Assembly: GCF_032463525.1 (NCBI RefSeq)
Contig: NZ_CP135971.1
Coordinates: 2,914,001 to 2,978,000 of the forward strand
Reading direction: 5' to 3'
Source of the DNA: Pseudomonas sp. DTU_2021_1001937_2_SI_NGA_ILE_001
Lineage (GTDB): Bacteria; Pseudomonadota; Gammaproteobacteria; Pseudomonadales; Pseudomonadaceae
Length of the DNA: 64,000 bases
The notes below the pieces were generated by a model. That model was given only the letters and a program-made list of their open reading frames with translations, had not been told where the DNA came from and searched no databases. This document shows, piece by piece, positions 37,860 through 47,455 of this stretch. How positions within the stretch are numbered: the first letter of the stretch is position 1; every line of letters starts with the position of its first letter. The translations under genes were made by a program, and so were the position numbers.

Positions 37860-37936
37860 TGGTCGGGGTGAGGGGATTCGAACTCCTGACATCCTGCTCC
37901 CAAAGCAGGCGCGCTACCGGGCTGCGCTACACCCCG
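37860..37936 (-). tRNA. tRNA-Pro(UGG), copy 2
   Basis: A 77-nt cloverleaf read on the minus strand. Acceptor arms CGGGGTG/CACCCCG, anticodon stem CCTGC/GCAGG with loop TTTGGGA (anticodon TGG), T-loop TTCGAAT, and encoded CCA. It differs by one base in the D region from the copy at 38116-38192. Last gene of the tRNA operon. Confidence 0.95.
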
Positions 37937-37948
37937 AGGTGACACAAG

Positions 37949-37970
37949 AAAACGCCCGTTAGGGCGTTTT
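37949..37970 (-). terminator. Terminator-like hairpin inside the tRNA operon
   Basis: AAAACGCCC/GGGCGTTTT stem with a GTTA loop between tRNA-Lys and the last tRNA-Pro. It may attenuate transcription or guide processing. Confidence 0.6.
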
Positions 37971-38033
37971 CCGAAGGATGATGCAATTGGCATCATCTCC
38001 CTAAGATTCGACCTGAAACAGCCAGATCAAAAA

Positions 38034-38109
38034 TGGTGGGTCGTGTAGGATTCGAACCTACGACCAATTGGTTAAAAGCCAACTGCTCTACCAACTGAGC
38101 TAACGACCC
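38034..38109 (-). tRNA. tRNA-Lys(UUU)
   Basis: A 76-nt cloverleaf on the minus strand: GGGTCGT/ACGACCC acceptor, anticodon arm TTGGCTTTTAACCAA giving TTT, T-arm GTAGGTTCGAATCCTAC, encoded CCA. Confidence 0.95.
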
Positions 38110-38115
38110 AAAACA

Positions 38116-38192
38116 TGGTCGGGGTGAGGGGATTCGAACTCCTGACATCCTGCTCCCAAAGCAGGCGCGCTACCGGACTGCGCTACACCCCG
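38116..38192 (-). tRNA. tRNA-Pro(UGG), copy 1
   Basis: Same structure and anticodon (TGG) as the copy at 37860-37936, with one base change in the D region (CAGTCCGG instead of CAGCCCGG). Six bp separate it from tRNA-Lys. Confidence 0.95.
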
Positions 38193-38220
38193 ACAAATAC
38201 AGCTTACCGCTCGTTGAATC

Positions 38221-38296
38221 TGGCTCCGCGACCTGGACTCGAACCAGGGACCCAATGATTAACAGTCATTTGCTCTACCGACTGAGCTATCGCGGA
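38221..38296 (-). tRNA. tRNA-Asn(GUU)
   Basis: A 76-nt cloverleaf on the minus strand: TCCGCGA/TCGCGGA acceptor, anticodon arm AATGACTGTTAATCATT giving GTT, encoded CCA. It is the first gene of the Asn-Pro-Lys-Pro operon. Confidence 0.95.
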
Positions 38297-38409
38297 TCGT
38301 TTTCAGATTCAGCTACGGCGTTGAATTTAAACGCTTTTTAGCTTCAATTCAACCTCTTTGACATTTTTGCTTCGCGTTTCGCGTTGCGTTCACGTCTCTG
38401 AGGCGCGCC

Positions 38410-38437
38410 ATTCTACAAGAAACAATTACCCTGTCAA
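38410..38437 (-). promoter_or_regulatory. Sigma-70 promoter of the tRNA operon
   Basis: On the minus strand a perfect TTGACA (38432-38437), a 16-bp spacer and TAGAAT (38410-38415), followed by a GC-rich discriminator GGCGCGCC. This is the stable-RNA pattern sensitive to ppGpp. The start site would be near 38402, about 106 nt before tRNA-Asn. Confidence 0.85.
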
Positions 38438-38520
38438 CACCCTAAATTGCTTTTACTACAATGATTTGCGATTTTTTTTCGAAGTGTCTGTCCAGCCTCG
38501 AAAAACACCCCATTGCTGCA

Positions 38521-38550
38521 TAAAAGAAAGGGCTCCCTCAAGGAGCCCTT
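38521..38550 (-). terminator. Intrinsic terminator of clpB
   Basis: AAGGGCTCC/GGAGCCCTT stem with a 5-nt loop, followed on the minus strand by TTTCTTTTA. It lies about 20 bp after the clpB stop. Confidence 0.85.
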
Positions 38551-38570
38551 CCTGTGCCACAACGCCGGAA

Positions 38571-41135
38571 TCAGGCGAAGACGATTTCGTCGTTTTGCAG
38601 GCTGGCGGTAATGTTCGCCCCCGGCACGAAGCGCCCGGAGAGAATCAGTTGCGCCAGCGGGTTCTCGATCCAGCGCTGGATCGCCCGCTTCAACGGCCGG
38701 GCGCCATACACCGGGTCGTAGCCCACCGCGATCAGCTTGTCCAACGCCTCGGGGCTGAGGGTCAGGGTCAGCTCGCGCTCGGCCAGGCGGCTGAGCAGGC
38801 GGCTGAGCTGGATCTGCGTGATACCGGCGATCTGCTCACGGCCCAGCGGTTCGAAAATCACCACCTCGTCGATACGGTTGATGAACTCGGGACGGAAATG
38901 CGTACCCACTGCGTCCATCACCGCCGCGCGCTGCGCTTCGCGGTCACCGGACAACTCCTGAATCTGCGCCGAGCCCAGGTTGGAGGTCATGACGATCACC
39001 GTATTGCGGAAATCCACGGTCCGCCCATGACTGTCGGTCAGACGGCCATCCTCAAGCACTTGCAGCAGGATGTTGAACACATCGGTGTGGGCCTTTTCCA
39101 CTTCGTCGAGCAGGATCACCGAGTAAGGCTTGCGTCGCACCGCCTCGGTCAGATAACCGCCCTCCTCGTAGCCCACGTAGCCCGGTGGTGCACCAATCAG
39201 CCGTGCCACGGAGTGCTTCTCCATGAACTCGGACATGTCGATGCGCACCATGGCCTCTTCGGTGTCGAAGAGGAACTCCGCCAGCGCCTTGCACAGCTCG
39301 GTCTTGCCCACCCCGGTCGGGCCGAGGAACATGAACGAGCCACTCGGCCGGTTGGGGTCGGCCAGACCGGCACGCGAACGCCTTACAGCGTTGGCCACCG
39401 CCACCACGGCCTCTTCCTGGCCAATCACCCGCTCATGCAGCAGGCTTTCCATCTTCAGCAGCTTGTCGCGCTCGCCTTCGAGCATCTTCGACACCGGGAT
39501 ACCGGTCCACTTGGAAACCACCTCGGCAATTTCTTCTTCGGTCACCCGGCTGCGCAGCAGCTGGTTCTCCGGCTTGCCGTGCTGGTCGACCATCTGCAGG
39601 CTGCGCTCCAGGTCCGGGATGATCCCGTACTGCAGCTCGGCCATGCGGTTCAGGTCGCCGCGGCGCCGGGCGGCTTCGAGTTCCTGACGCGACTGTTCGA
39701 TCTGCTGCTGGATCTGTGCCGAGCCGGTGACTTCGGCCTTTTCCGAGGTCCATACCTCTTCGAGGTCGGAGTACTCACGCTCCAGCCGGTCAATCTCGAC
39801 CTGAAGCTTTTCCAGGCGCTTGAGGGTCGCCTCGTCGGTTTCCTTCTTCAGCGCCTGCGCCTCGACCTTCAGCTGGATCAGGCGGCGCTCCAGGCGGTCC
39901 AGCACTTCAGGCTTGGAGTCGATCTCCATGCGAATGCGGCTGGCTGCTTCATCTATGAGGTCGATGGCCTTGTCCGGCAACTGCCGGTCGGTGATGTAGC
40001 GATGGCTCAGGCGCGCGGCGGCGATGATCGCACCGTCGGTGATCGCCACCTTGTGGTGGACTTCGTAGCGCTCTTTCAGGCCACGCAGAATGGCGATGGT
40101 GTCTTCTTCGCTCGGCTCGTCGACCAGCACTTTCTGGAAACGCCGCTCAAGGGCCGCGTCCTTCTCGATGAACTGCCGGTATTCGTTGAGGGTGGTGGCG
40201 CCCACGCAATGCAGCTCGCCCCGCGCCAGGGCCGGCTTGAGCATGTTGCCGGCATCCATGGCGCCCTCGCCCTTGCCCGCGCCGACCATGGTGTGCAGCT
40301 CATCGATGAACAGGATGATCTGCCCTTCCTGCTTGGCCAGCTCGTTGAGCAGCGACTTGAGGCGCTCTTCGAACTCGCCACGGAACTTGGCACCGGCGAT
40401 CAGCGCGCCCATGTCCAGCGACAACAGGCGCTTGCTCTTCAGGCCGTCGGGCACTTCACCGTTGATGATGCGCTGGGCCAGCCCCTCGGCGATGGCAGTT
40501 TTGCCCACACCGGGCTCGCCGATCAGTACCGGGTTGTTCTTGGTGCGGCGTTGCAGCACCTGGATGGTGCGGCGAATCTCGTCGTCACGGCCGATCACCG
40601 GGTCGAGCTTGCCTTCTTCGGCACGCTTGGTCAGATCGATGGTGTACTTGTCCAGGGCCTGGCGGGATTCCTCGACGTTGGGGTCGTTGACCGCATTGCC
40701 GCCGCGCAGGTTGTTGACCGCATTCTCCAGGGCCTTCTTGCTCACACCCTGGCCGAGCAGCAACTTGCCGATCTTGGTGTTTTCATCGAGCGCCGCGAGC
40801 AGCACCAGCTCGCTGGAAATGAACTGGTCGCCCTTCTGCTGGGCCAGGCGATCAGCCTGGTTGAGCAGGCGCGCCATGTCCTGCGACAGGTTCACGTCGC
40901 CGGTAGGGTTCTGGATCTTCGGCAAGGCGTCGAGTTCTTTACCCAGTTCCTTGCGCAGGCTATTGATGTCGAAGCCGACCTGCATCAGCAGGGGCTTGAT
41001 GGAACCGCCCTGCTGTTCGAGCAGGGCCTGGAACAGATGCACAGGTTCGATGGCCGGATGATCGAAACCCACGGCCAACGACTGGGCATCGGATAAAGCG
41101 AGCTGGAGCTTGCTGGTCAATCTGTCGATACGCAT
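38571..41135 (-). CDS. clpB: ATP-dependent chaperone ClpB
   Basis: An 854-residue AAA+ disaggregase that works with DnaK/DnaJ/GrpE to solubilise aggregated proteins after heat stress. In order: the double Clp N domain (about 1-145), AAA-1 with Walker [10 protein letters not shown] near 206, the coiled-coil middle domain (about 400-525, with [18 protein letters not shown]), AAA-2 with Walker [11 protein letters not shown] near 605 and pore loop GYVGYEEGG, and the C-terminal D2-small domain. Full length, with the MRIDRLT start. A sigma-32-like promoter and a clear terminator suggest a monocistronic heat-shock unit. Confidence 0.96.
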   Translation of the reverse strand: MRIDRLTSKLQLALSDAQSLAVGFDHPAIEPVHLFQALLEQQGGSIKPLLMQVGFDINSLRKELGKELDALPKIQNPTGDVNLSQDMARLLNQADRLAQQKGDQFISSELVLLAALDENTKIGKLLLGQGVSKKALENAVNNLRGGNAVNDPNVEESRQALDKYTIDLTKRAEEGKLDPVIGRDDEIRRTIQVLQRRTKNNPVLIGEPGVGKTAIAEGLAQRIINGEVPDGLKSKRLLSLDMGALIAGAKFRGEFEERLKSLLNELAKQEGQIILFIDELHTMVGAGKGEGAMDAGNMLKPALARGELHCVGATTLNEYRQFIEKDAALERRFQKVLVDEPSEEDTIAILRGLKERYEVHHKVAITDGAIIAAARLSHRYITDRQLPDKAIDLIDEAASRIRMEIDSKPEVLDRLERRLIQLKVEAQALKKETDEATLKRLEKLQVEIDRLEREYSDLEEVWTSEKAEVTGSAQIQQQIEQSRQELEAARRRGDLNRMAELQYGIIPDLERSLQMVDQHGKPENQLLRSRVTEEEIAEVVSKWTGIPVSKMLEGERDKLLKMESLLHERVIGQEEAVVAVANAVRRSRAGLADPNRPSGSFMFLGPTGVGKTELCKALAEFLFDTEEAMVRIDMSEFMEKHSVARLIGAPPGYVGYEEGGYLTEAVRRKPYSVILLDEVEKAHTDVFNILLQVLEDGRLTDSHGRTVDFRNTVIVMTSNLGSAQIQELSGDREAQRAAVMDAVGTHFRPEFINRIDEVVIFEPLGREQIAGITQIQLSRLLSRLAERELTLTLSPEALDKLIAVGYDPVYGARPLKRAIQRWIENPLAQLILSGRFVPGANITASLQNDEIVFA

Positions 41136-41212
41136 TAGTCACCTTCCTCTTGCGTCAGAGCAGGCCGGAGTAATGAACACACCTGTAAAGAAAACCTGCC
41201 GGGTTACCGCTT

Positions 41213-41240
41213 AGATGCGGACGATTCTGCAGGATTCAAG
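41213..41240 (-). promoter_or_regulatory. Candidate sigma-32 heat-shock promoter of clpB
   Basis: On the minus strand CTTGAAT (41234-41240), a 13-bp spacer and CCGCATCT (41213-41220) match CTTGAAA and CCCCATnT with one mismatch each. Transcription would start near 41206, about 70 nt upstream of clpB. Confidence 0.65.
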
Positions 41241-41260
41241 TGAATGCGGATTGACAGATG

Positions 41261-41992
41261 TCAGGCGTTGGCCAGCCAGACCAGCGAGGCGAAACGGCCG
41301 GTACGGGCGCTGCGCCGGTAGGAGAAGAAACGCGTGTCGGTGTAGGTGTCCAGACCGCCGCCATACACGGCGTCGATGCCGTGTGCGGCCAGGCGCAGGC
41401 GCGCCAAGGCATAGATGTCGGCCATGAAGCGCCCGGCGTTGATACTGGGAATGAAGGCCGCAGCGGTTTGCGGGTGGCTGGACACGAAGGCCTCACGCAC
41501 CTCGCCGCCCACTTCGAAGGACGGCTGGCCGATGGCCGGGCCCAGCCACACCAGAATTTCACCGGGGGCGACCGCCAGGCTGTCGGCGGTGGCCTCCAGC
41601 ACACCCGCGGCCAGACCGCGCCAGCCGGCATGGGCAGCGGCGACCCGCGTACCGGCACGGTCGCAGAACAGCGCGGGCAGGCAGTCGGCGGTCATGATGG
41701 TGCAGGCCACGCCGGACATGGCGGTCCAGCTGGCATCGGCTTCATCGACCCGCGCCGGGTCGGCCTGCACCACGTTGACGCCATGCACCTGGCTCAGCCA
41801 GGCCGGCTGCACCTGCAAGGTGTCGGTCAACTGCCGACGATTGCTCGCCACGGCCTGGGCGTCGTCCTGTACATGTGCGCCCAGGTTGAAACTGTCGAAC
41901 GGCGCCTGGCTGGCCCCACCGGCACGCGTGGTCACGCAGGCACGCACGTTGGCCGGAGCAGGCCAGTCCGGGATCAGCCAGTCGTGTTTCAC
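41261..41992 (-). CDS. pgeF: Purine nucleoside phosphorylase/peptidoglycan editing factor (YfiH/PgeF family)
   Basis: A 243-residue protein of the YfiH laccase-domain family. Its metal ligands are visible in QVHGVNVV (His), TADCLPALF (Cys) and AAHAGWRGL (His). Members were once called polyphenol oxidases. E. coli PgeF edits peptidoglycan precursors by removing misincorporated L-Ser, and others act on purine nucleosides. The start overlaps the rluD stop by 4 bp, a conserved rluD-pgeF pair upstream of clpB. Confidence 0.88.
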   Translation of the reverse strand: MKHDWLIPDWPAPANVRACVTTRAGGASQAPFDSFNLGAHVQDDAQAVASNRRQLTDTLQVQPAWLSQVHGVNVVQADPARVDEADASWTAMSGVACTIMTADCLPALFCDRAGTRVAAAHAGWRGLAAGVLEATADSLAVAPGEILVWLGPAIGQPSFEVGGEVREAFVSSHPQTAAAFIPSINAGRFMADIYALARLRLAAHGIDAVYGGGLDTYTDTRFFSYRRSARTGRFASLVWLANA

Positions 41993-42951
41993 CCGACGAA
42001 CGCCTCGCGGTCCTGCTTGAGCAGCGACAGCAGCCAGACGAAATCTTCCGGCAGCGGCGACTCCCAGCGCATGCGCTGGCCGGTGGCCGGGTGGTCCAGC
42101 TCCAGGAAGCGGGCATGCAGGGCCTGGCGCGGGAAGGTCTTGAGCGACTCCACCAAGGTCGGGCTGGCAGCCGGCGGAATGCGGAAGCGCCCGCCATAGA
42201 CCGGGTCACCGATCAGCGGGAAGCCGACATGGGCCATGTGGACGCGGATCTGGTGGGTACGGCCGGTTTCCAGCTTGACCCGCACATGGGTGTGGGAGCG
42301 GAAGCGCTCCAGCACGCGGTAGTGACTCACCGCCGGCTTGCCGCCTTCCATCACCGCCATGCGCTGGCGCTGCTGGCCATGACGGCCGATGGGTGCGTCG
42401 ATCTTGCCGCCGGCGGTGACCACACCGAGTACCACGCATTCATAGATGCGGCTGACGGTACGGCTTTGCAGCTGGTTGACCAGCTGGGTCTGCGCCTGCA
42501 GGGTCTTGGCCACCACCATGAGGCCGGTGGTGTCCTTGTCCAGGCGGTGGACGATGCCGGCACGCGGCACATTGACGATGTCCGGCACGTGGTGCAGCAA
42601 GGCGTTGAGCAGGGTGCCATCGGCGTGGCCGGCAGCCGGGTGCACCACCAGGCCGGCCGGCTTGTTGATGACCAGGATCTGCTCGTCTTCGTAGACAATG
42701 TCCAGCTCGATGTCCTGGGCGACCCACTCACCCTGGGCCTCCTGCTCGGCGGTCAGGTGCAGTACGGAGCCGCCATGGACGGTGTCGCGCGGGCGCAGCA
42801 CCTGGCCGTCGACGGTCAGGCGACCGTCCTTGATCCAGGTGACAAGACGCGAACGCGAGTATTCGGCGAACAGTTGGGCGGCGACCTGATCGAGGCGTTG
42901 ACCGCCGGATTCGGACGGCACCTCGGCGCTGAGTTCTATATTTTCGGACAT
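41989..42951 (-). CDS. rluD: 23S rRNA pseudouridine synthase RluD
   Basis: A 320-residue enzyme that makes pseudouridines 1911, 1915 and 1917 in helix 69 of 23S rRNA. An N-terminal S4-like RNA-binding domain (about 15-75, RLVTWIKDGRLTVDGQ) precedes the catalytic core, with the nucleophilic Asp at about 138 in HRLDKDTTGL. Later motifs are ETGRTHQIRVH and HARFLELDHP. It overlaps pgeF by 4 bp and is divergent from bamD across 149 bp, an arrangement also seen in E. coli (rluD/bamD). Confidence 0.93.
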   Translation of the reverse strand: MSENIELSAEVPSESGGQRLDQVAAQLFAEYSRSRLVTWIKDGRLTVDGQVLRPRDTVHGGSVLHLTAEQEAQGEWVAQDIELDIVYEDEQILVINKPAGLVVHPAAGHADGTLLNALLHHVPDIVNVPRAGIVHRLDKDTTGLMVVAKTLQAQTQLVNQLQSRTVSRIYECVVLGVVTAGGKIDAPIGRHGQQRQRMAVMEGGKPAVSHYRVLERFRSHTHVRVKLETGRTHQIRVHMAHVGFPLIGDPVYGGRFRIPPAASPTLVESLKTFPRQALHARFLELDHPATGQRMRWESPLPEDFVWLLSLLKQDREAFVG

Positions 42952-43100
42952 GACCAGACTGGGAGGCGGCTAGCCTTTGGTTTCGGCTGCGCGCTTGTGG
43001 TTAAATACGGCGTCATTTGCCCCGGCACTTTTGCGGGGCGCTCATCATAACAGGACGGCCCCGCCCAAGACAGCAGGCCGTTATAGGGACGCAAGCCGCC

Positions 43101-44117
43101 ATGCAAGTGAAACACCTGCTGCTGATCGCCATCCTCGCAACGACCGCGGCCTGCTCGTCGAAAGAAGTCATCGACGAGAACCTGAGCGAAGTCGAGCTGT
43201 ACCAGCAGGCGCAGAACGACCTGAACAACAAGAGCTACAACAGTGCCACCGAGAAACTCAAGGCCCTGGAGTCGCGCTACCCGTTCGGCCGTTACGCCGA
43301 TCAGGCTCAACTGGAGCTGATCTACGCGAACTACAAGAACAGCGAGCCGGAAGCCGCCAAGTCGGCCGCCGAGCGTTTCATTCGTCTGCATCCCCAGCAC
43401 CCCAACGTCGACTACGCCTACTACATGCGCGGCCTGACCTCCTTCGACCAGGACGTCGGCCTGCTGGCGCGCTTCCTGCCCCTGGACCAGACCAAGCGTG
43501 ACCCGGGCGCAGCGCGTGACTCGTTCAACGAGTTCGCCCAGCTCACCAGCCGCTACCCCAACAGCCGCTACGCGCCAGACGCCAAGCAGCGCATGATCTA
43601 CCTGCGCAACCTGCTGGCCTCCTACGAAATCCACGTGGCCGACTACTACCTGACCCGTCAGGCCTATGTAGCCGCTGCCAACCGTGGCCGCTACGTAGTG
43701 GAGAACTTCCAGGAAACCCCTTCGGTCGGCGACGGCCTGGCGGTGATGGTCGAGTCCTACCAGCGCCTGCACCTGGACGACCTGGCGGCCACCAGCCTGG
43801 AAGTGCTGAAGGCCAACTACCCGAACCATCCACAGCTGGCCGGTGGCGAGTTCACCCCGCGCGAGCCGGAAGCCGACAACCGCTCCTGGCTGTCCAAGGC
43901 GACCCTGGGCCTGATCGGCAACGGCGCGCCGCTGCCACCGGGCGAGACCCGCGCAAACCAGGACATCGTGCGCCAGTACGAAGAAGCCAAGCAGGCCATT
44001 CCGAAGGAACTGTTGCCGGAAAACCAGGCACAGGTCGAGGAAGAAGCGGCCAAGAACGCCGAAGGCAAGAAGAGCCGTTCGTGGTTCAGCTACATGACCT
44101 TCGGCCTGTTCGACTAA
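43101..44117 (+). CDS. bamD: Outer-membrane assembly lipoprotein BamD
   Basis: A 338-residue lipoprotein of the BAM complex that folds beta-barrel proteins into the outer membrane. The signal peptide ends at Cys18 ([10 protein letters not shown]), the lipidation site. Tetratricopeptide-like repeats follow, with [20 protein letters not shown], the [14 protein letters not shown] helix pair and [15 protein letters not shown]. The C-terminal 90 residues extend beyond the E. coli protein, as usual in Pseudomonas. ATG 43101 begins the lipoprotein signal. A strong terminator follows. Confidence 0.92.
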   Translation: MQVKHLLLIAILATTAACSSKEVIDENLSEVELYQQAQNDLNNKSYNSATEKLKALESRYPFGRYADQAQLELIYANYKNSEPEAAKSAAERFIRLHPQHPNVDYAYYMRGLTSFDQDVGLLARFLPLDQTKRDPGAARDSFNEFAQLTSRYPNSRYAPDAKQRMIYLRNLLASYEIHVADYYLTRQAYVAAANRGRYVVENFQETPSVGDGLAVMVESYQRLHLDDLAATSLEVLKANYPNHPQLAGGEFTPREPEADNRSWLSKATLGLIGNGAPLPPGETRANQDIVRQYEEAKQAIPKELLPENQAQVEEEAAKNAEGKKSRSWFSYMTFGLFD

Positions 44118-44135
44118 GCCGAGCGGTTAACGATC

Positions 44136-44157
44136 AAAGAGGCCCACGGGCCTCTTT
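44136..44157 (+). terminator. Intrinsic terminator of bamD
   Basis: AAAGAGGCCC/GGGCCTCTTT stem with a 2-nt loop, followed by GTCGTTT. It lies 18 bp after the bamD stop. Confidence 0.8.
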
Positions 44158-44283
44158 GTCGTTTCTGCGGCCATGCTTCGGCGGACTAGCCCGGTCGCCG
44201 GGATGGCGCAATGCCTTGCGCCCCTGTGCGGCATTCCCGTCCTTGGCTAAACTGCGCAATCAACTCACTTCGATCGGTTCTCC

Positions 44284-44526
44284 ATGATTCGCATCATTCT
44301 CTGGGCAGCCCTGATCCTGGCGGCCATCTGGTTCGTCAAGCGCCTGCTCAATCCGCCCAGCCGCAAACCCGCTGCCGATGCCTCGGCTCAGGATGCTCCC
44401 GCGCCCATGGTGCGCTGTGCGCAATGCGGCGTTCATCTGCCTCGCGACCGTGCATTGAGCCAGGAACAGCAATGGTATTGCAGCGAGGCTCACCGGCTCC
44501 AAGGCCCCGCCTCACGTGAGCGTTGA
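44284..44526 (+). CDS. Small membrane-anchored protein preceding pilS (PP0621 type)
   Basis: An 80-residue protein. One N-terminal span (MIRIILWAALILAAIWFVK) precedes a proline/alanine linker and a cysteine cluster CAQCGVHLPRDRA...WYCSEAH that could bind zinc. The C-x2-C...C pattern resembles a rubredoxin- or treble-clef-like knuckle. Its end overlaps the pilS start by 11 bp, so it is probably translated with pilS. The P. putida homologue has no known function; a link to PilS signalling is only inferred from position. Confidence 0.75.
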   Translation: MIRIILWAALILAAIWFVKRLLNPPSRKPAADASAQDAPAPMVRCAQCGVHLPRDRALSQEQQWYCSEAHRLQGPASRER

Positions 44527-46108
44527 GCCACTGTCCCTCAACAGCCCCCTGGCCCAGCGCATCCTGCGGCTCTACCACCTCTACCGGCTGATCATCGGCA
44601 TCATGCTGGTGCTGCTGGTGTCCAGCGACATGGATGTCGAACTGCTGGACATGAGCAATCCCGGCCTGTTCCGCGCCGGCTGCTGGATCTACCTGGTCAC
44701 CAACATCCTGGTGGTGGTGCTGCTCGAGCGCCCCCGGCACAAGGCCCTGATGTTCAGCCTGGCGCTGAGCGATGCGATCCTGCTGTCGGGGCTGTTCTAT
44801 GCCGGCGGCGGCACTGCCAGCGGCATCGGCAACCTGCTGATCGCCTCGGTGGCAATTAGCAATATCCTGTTGCGCGGGCGGGTCGGTCTGTCGATTGCCG
44901 CCGTGTCGGCCATCGGCATCATCTACCTGACCTTCTACCTCAGCTTCGACAACCCCAAGGTCGCCAATGACTACGTGCAAGCCGGCAGCCTGGGCGCCCT
45001 GTGCTTCGCCGTCGCCTTGCTGATGCAGGCGTTGACCGCACGCTTGCGCCTGAGCGAGGTCCTGGCCGAGCAACGCGCCGTGGATGTGGATAACCTCGAA
45101 GAACTCAACGGCCTGATCCTGCAGCGCATGCGCACCGGCATTCTGGTACTGGATGCCAACCGACGCATTCTGCTGATCAACCAGGCCGCCCATGCGCTGC
45201 TAGGCCACGAGCGTCTGAACGGCGAAGTTCTGGATGACTACTGCCCGGCCCTGGTCGAGCGCCTCAGGCACTGGCGCATGAACCCGGTGCGGATCACCGA
45301 GAGCTTGCGCACCTCTCCCGCCGGGCCGGTGCTGCAGGCCAGCTTCGCCACCCTGAACCGCCACGACCAGCAACAGACCCTGGTGTTTCTCGAAGACCTC
45401 TCGCAGGTCGCCTTGCAGGCCCAGCAGCTCAAGCTGGCGGCGCTGGGGCGGCTGACCGCCGGCATCGCCCATGAAATCCGCAACCCGCTGGGCGCCATCG
45501 GCCACGCGGTGCAACTGCTGGAAGAATCGGAAGAACTCAGTACGCCCGACCGGCGTCTGGCGCAGATCATCCATGACCAGTCACGGCGCATCAACGTGGT
45601 GATCGAAAACGTCCTGCAGCTGTCGCGCCGCCGCGAAGCCGCGCCACAACAGTTGAACCTCGCTGCCTGGCTGGAAGACTTCGTCAGCCAGTGGCGCGCC
45701 AGCGCGCCGCCCCGGCACCAGTTGCACTGCGAGATCGGCGACGGAGCGCTGAGCACGCGCATGGACCCCGAGCACCTGACCCAGGTGCTGACCAACCTGG
45801 TGCATAACGGTCTGCGCCACAGCGGCCAGGTGCATGAGCAGGCGCAGGTCTGGTTGCGGCTTTATCACCAGCCAGGCAGCCACTTGCCGGTTCTAGATGT
45901 ACTCGATGATGGTGCCGGGGTCTCCGAGCAGCACCTGGGCAAAATGTTCGAGCCCTTTTTCACCACCGAAACCAAAGGCACGGGGCTGGGTCTGTACCTG
46001 TCCCGTGAGCTGTGTGCCAGCAACCAGGCGCATCTGGACTATGCCCTGCGGCCCGAAGGCGGCAGTTGCCTGCGCATTACCTTCGCCCACCCGTTCAAGT
46101 TGAGTTGA
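44516..46108 (+). CDS. pilS: Pilin-control sensor kinase PilS
   Basis: A 530-residue inner-membrane kinase. Six spans in the first 190 residues sense pilin level in the membrane. A PAS-like cytoplasmic segment (about 195-300) follows, then the H-box GIAHEIRNPLGAIGHAVQ (His near 319), and a HATPase with NLVHNGLRHSG, DDGAGV and GTGLGLYLSREL. GTG 44516 is used as start; it overlaps the small upstream gene. PilR begins 2 bp after its stop. In P. aeruginosa PilS/PilR activates pilA through RpoN; a sigma-54 site stands at pilA here. Confidence 0.9.
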   Translation: MSVEPLSLNSPLAQRILRLYHLYRLIIGIMLVLLVSSDMDVELLDMSNPGLFRAGCWIYLVTNILVVVLLERPRHKALMFSLALSDAILLSGLFYAGGGTASGIGNLLIASVAISNILLRGRVGLSIAAVSAIGIIYLTFYLSFDNPKVANDYVQAGSLGALCFAVALLMQALTARLRLSEVLAEQRAVDVDNLEELNGLILQRMRTGILVLDANRRILLINQAAHALLGHERLNGEVLDDYCPALVERLRHWRMNPVRITESLRTSPAGPVLQASFATLNRHDQQQTLVFLEDLSQVALQAQQLKLAALGRLTAGIAHEIRNPLGAIGHAVQLLEESEELSTPDRRLAQIIHDQSRRINVVIENVLQLSRRREAAPQQLNLAAWLEDFVSQWRASAPPRHQLHCEIGDGALSTRMDPEHLTQVLTNLVHNGLRHSGQVHEQAQVWLRLYHQPGSHLPVLDVLDDGAGVSEQHLGKMFEPFFTTETKGTGLGLYLSRELCASNQAHLDYALRPEGGSCLRITFAHPFKLS

Positions 46109-46110
46109 GC

Positions 46111-47451
46111 ATGACTTCAAGGCAGAAGATCCTCATCGTTGACGATGAGCCGGACATCCGCGAACTCCTGGAAATTACCCTGGGCAGGATGAAACTCGAC
46201 ACCCGCGCCGCCCGCAACGTGGCCGAGGCTCACGACTGGCTCAGACGCGAGCCCTTCGACCTGTGCCTGACCGACATGCGCCTGCCGGACGGCAACGGCC
46301 TGGAACTGGTGCAGCACATCCAGCAGCAGCACCCGCAGCTGCCAGTGGCGATGATCACCGCCCATGGCAACCTCGACCTGGCGATCAACGCCCTCAAGGC
46401 CGGCGCCTTCGACTTTCTCACCAAACCGGTGGACCTCACCCGCCTGCGCGAGCTGGTTGGCAGCGCGCTACGCCTGCGCAGCGGCACCGACCAGCAGCAC
46501 AGCATCGACAGCCGCCTGCTGGGCGATGCCCCGCCGATGCGCACCCTGCGCAAGCAGATCAGCAAGCTGGCGCGCAGCCAGGCGCCGATTTACATCAGCG
46601 GCGAATCCGGCAGCGGCAAGGAGCTGGTGGCACGCTTGATCCACGAACAGGGCCCGCGCATCGACAAGCCCTTCGTACCGGTCAACTGCGGCGCCATTCC
46701 ATCGGAACTGATGGAAAGCGAATTCTTCGGCCATCGCAAAGGCAGCTTTACCGGTGCCCATGAAGACAAGCCCGGCCTGTTCCAGCTCGCCGACGGTGGC
46801 ACGCTGTTCCTCGACGAAGTCGCCGACCTGCCACTGGGCATGCAGGTCAAACTGCTGCGGGTCATCCAGGAGAAGGCCGTGCGCAGCATCGGCGGCCAGC
46901 AGGAGCAGGTGGTGGACGTGCGCCTGCTGTGCGCCACCCACAAGGACCTGGCCCAGGAAGTCAGCGCCGGGCGTTTTCGCCAGGACCTCTACTACCGACT
47001 GAACGTCATCGAGCTGCGCGTGCCGCCCTTGCGCGAGCGCCGCGAAGACATCGAGCCCCTGGCCGCCAGCATGCTGCAGCGCCTGGCTGCCAGCTATGCA
47101 CAGCCGTTGGCGCGCCTGCATCCACAAGCGCTGGAAACCCTGAAGAATTACCGCTTTCCGGGCAACGTGCGGGAGCTGGAGAACATGCTGGAGCGGGCCT
47201 ACACCTTGTGCGAAGACGACCAGATCCTCGCCAGCGACCTGCGTCTGGCCGACTGTTCGCCGACCCCGGAAGGCGACAGCCCCTGCCTGGCCAGCATCGA
47301 TAACCTGGAGGATTACCTGGAGAGCATCGAACGCAAGCTGATCCTCCAGGCCCTGGAGGAAACCCGCTGGAACCGCACCGCCGCCGCGCAGCGGCTGAAC
47401 CTGTCGTTCCGCTCGATGCGCTATCGGCTCAAGAAGCTGGGGCTGGACTGA
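46111..47451 (+). CDS. pilR: Sigma-54-dependent response regulator PilR
   Basis: A 446-residue NtrC-type activator. The receiver (about 5-120) has phospho-acceptor Asp55 in CLTDMRLPDG. The AAA+ domain (about 140-380) has Walker A GESGSGKE and the sigma-54 contact loop GSFTGAH, plus Walker B GGTLFLDEVADLP. The C-terminal Fis-type helix-turn-helix reads NRTAAAQRLNLSFRSMRYRL. ATG 46111 is 2 bp after pilS. It should activate the RpoN promoter at pilA. Confidence 0.93.
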   Translation: MTSRQKILIVDDEPDIRELLEITLGRMKLDTRAARNVAEAHDWLRREPFDLCLTDMRLPDGNGLELVQHIQQQHPQLPVAMITAHGNLDLAINALKAGAFDFLTKPVDLTRLRELVGSALRLRSGTDQQHSIDSRLLGDAPPMRTLRKQISKLARSQAPIYISGESGSGKELVARLIHEQGPRIDKPFVPVNCGAIPSELMESEFFGHRKGSFTGAHEDKPGLFQLADGGTLFLDEVADLPLGMQVKLLRVIQEKAVRSIGGQQEQVVDVRLLCATHKDLAQEVSAGRFRQDLYYRLNVIELRVPPLRERREDIEPLAASMLQRLAASYAQPLARLHPQALETLKNYRFPGNVRELENMLERAYTLCEDDQILASDLRLADCSPTPEGDSPCLASIDNLEDYLESIERKLILQALEETRWNRTAAAQRLNLSFRSMRYRLKKLGLD

Positions 47452-47455
47452 GCGC

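Noticed and set aside
38358..41096. A 912-codon open frame on the plus strand
   Set aside because: Antisense shadow of clpB that also runs through the tRNA promoter region; no recognisable protein features.
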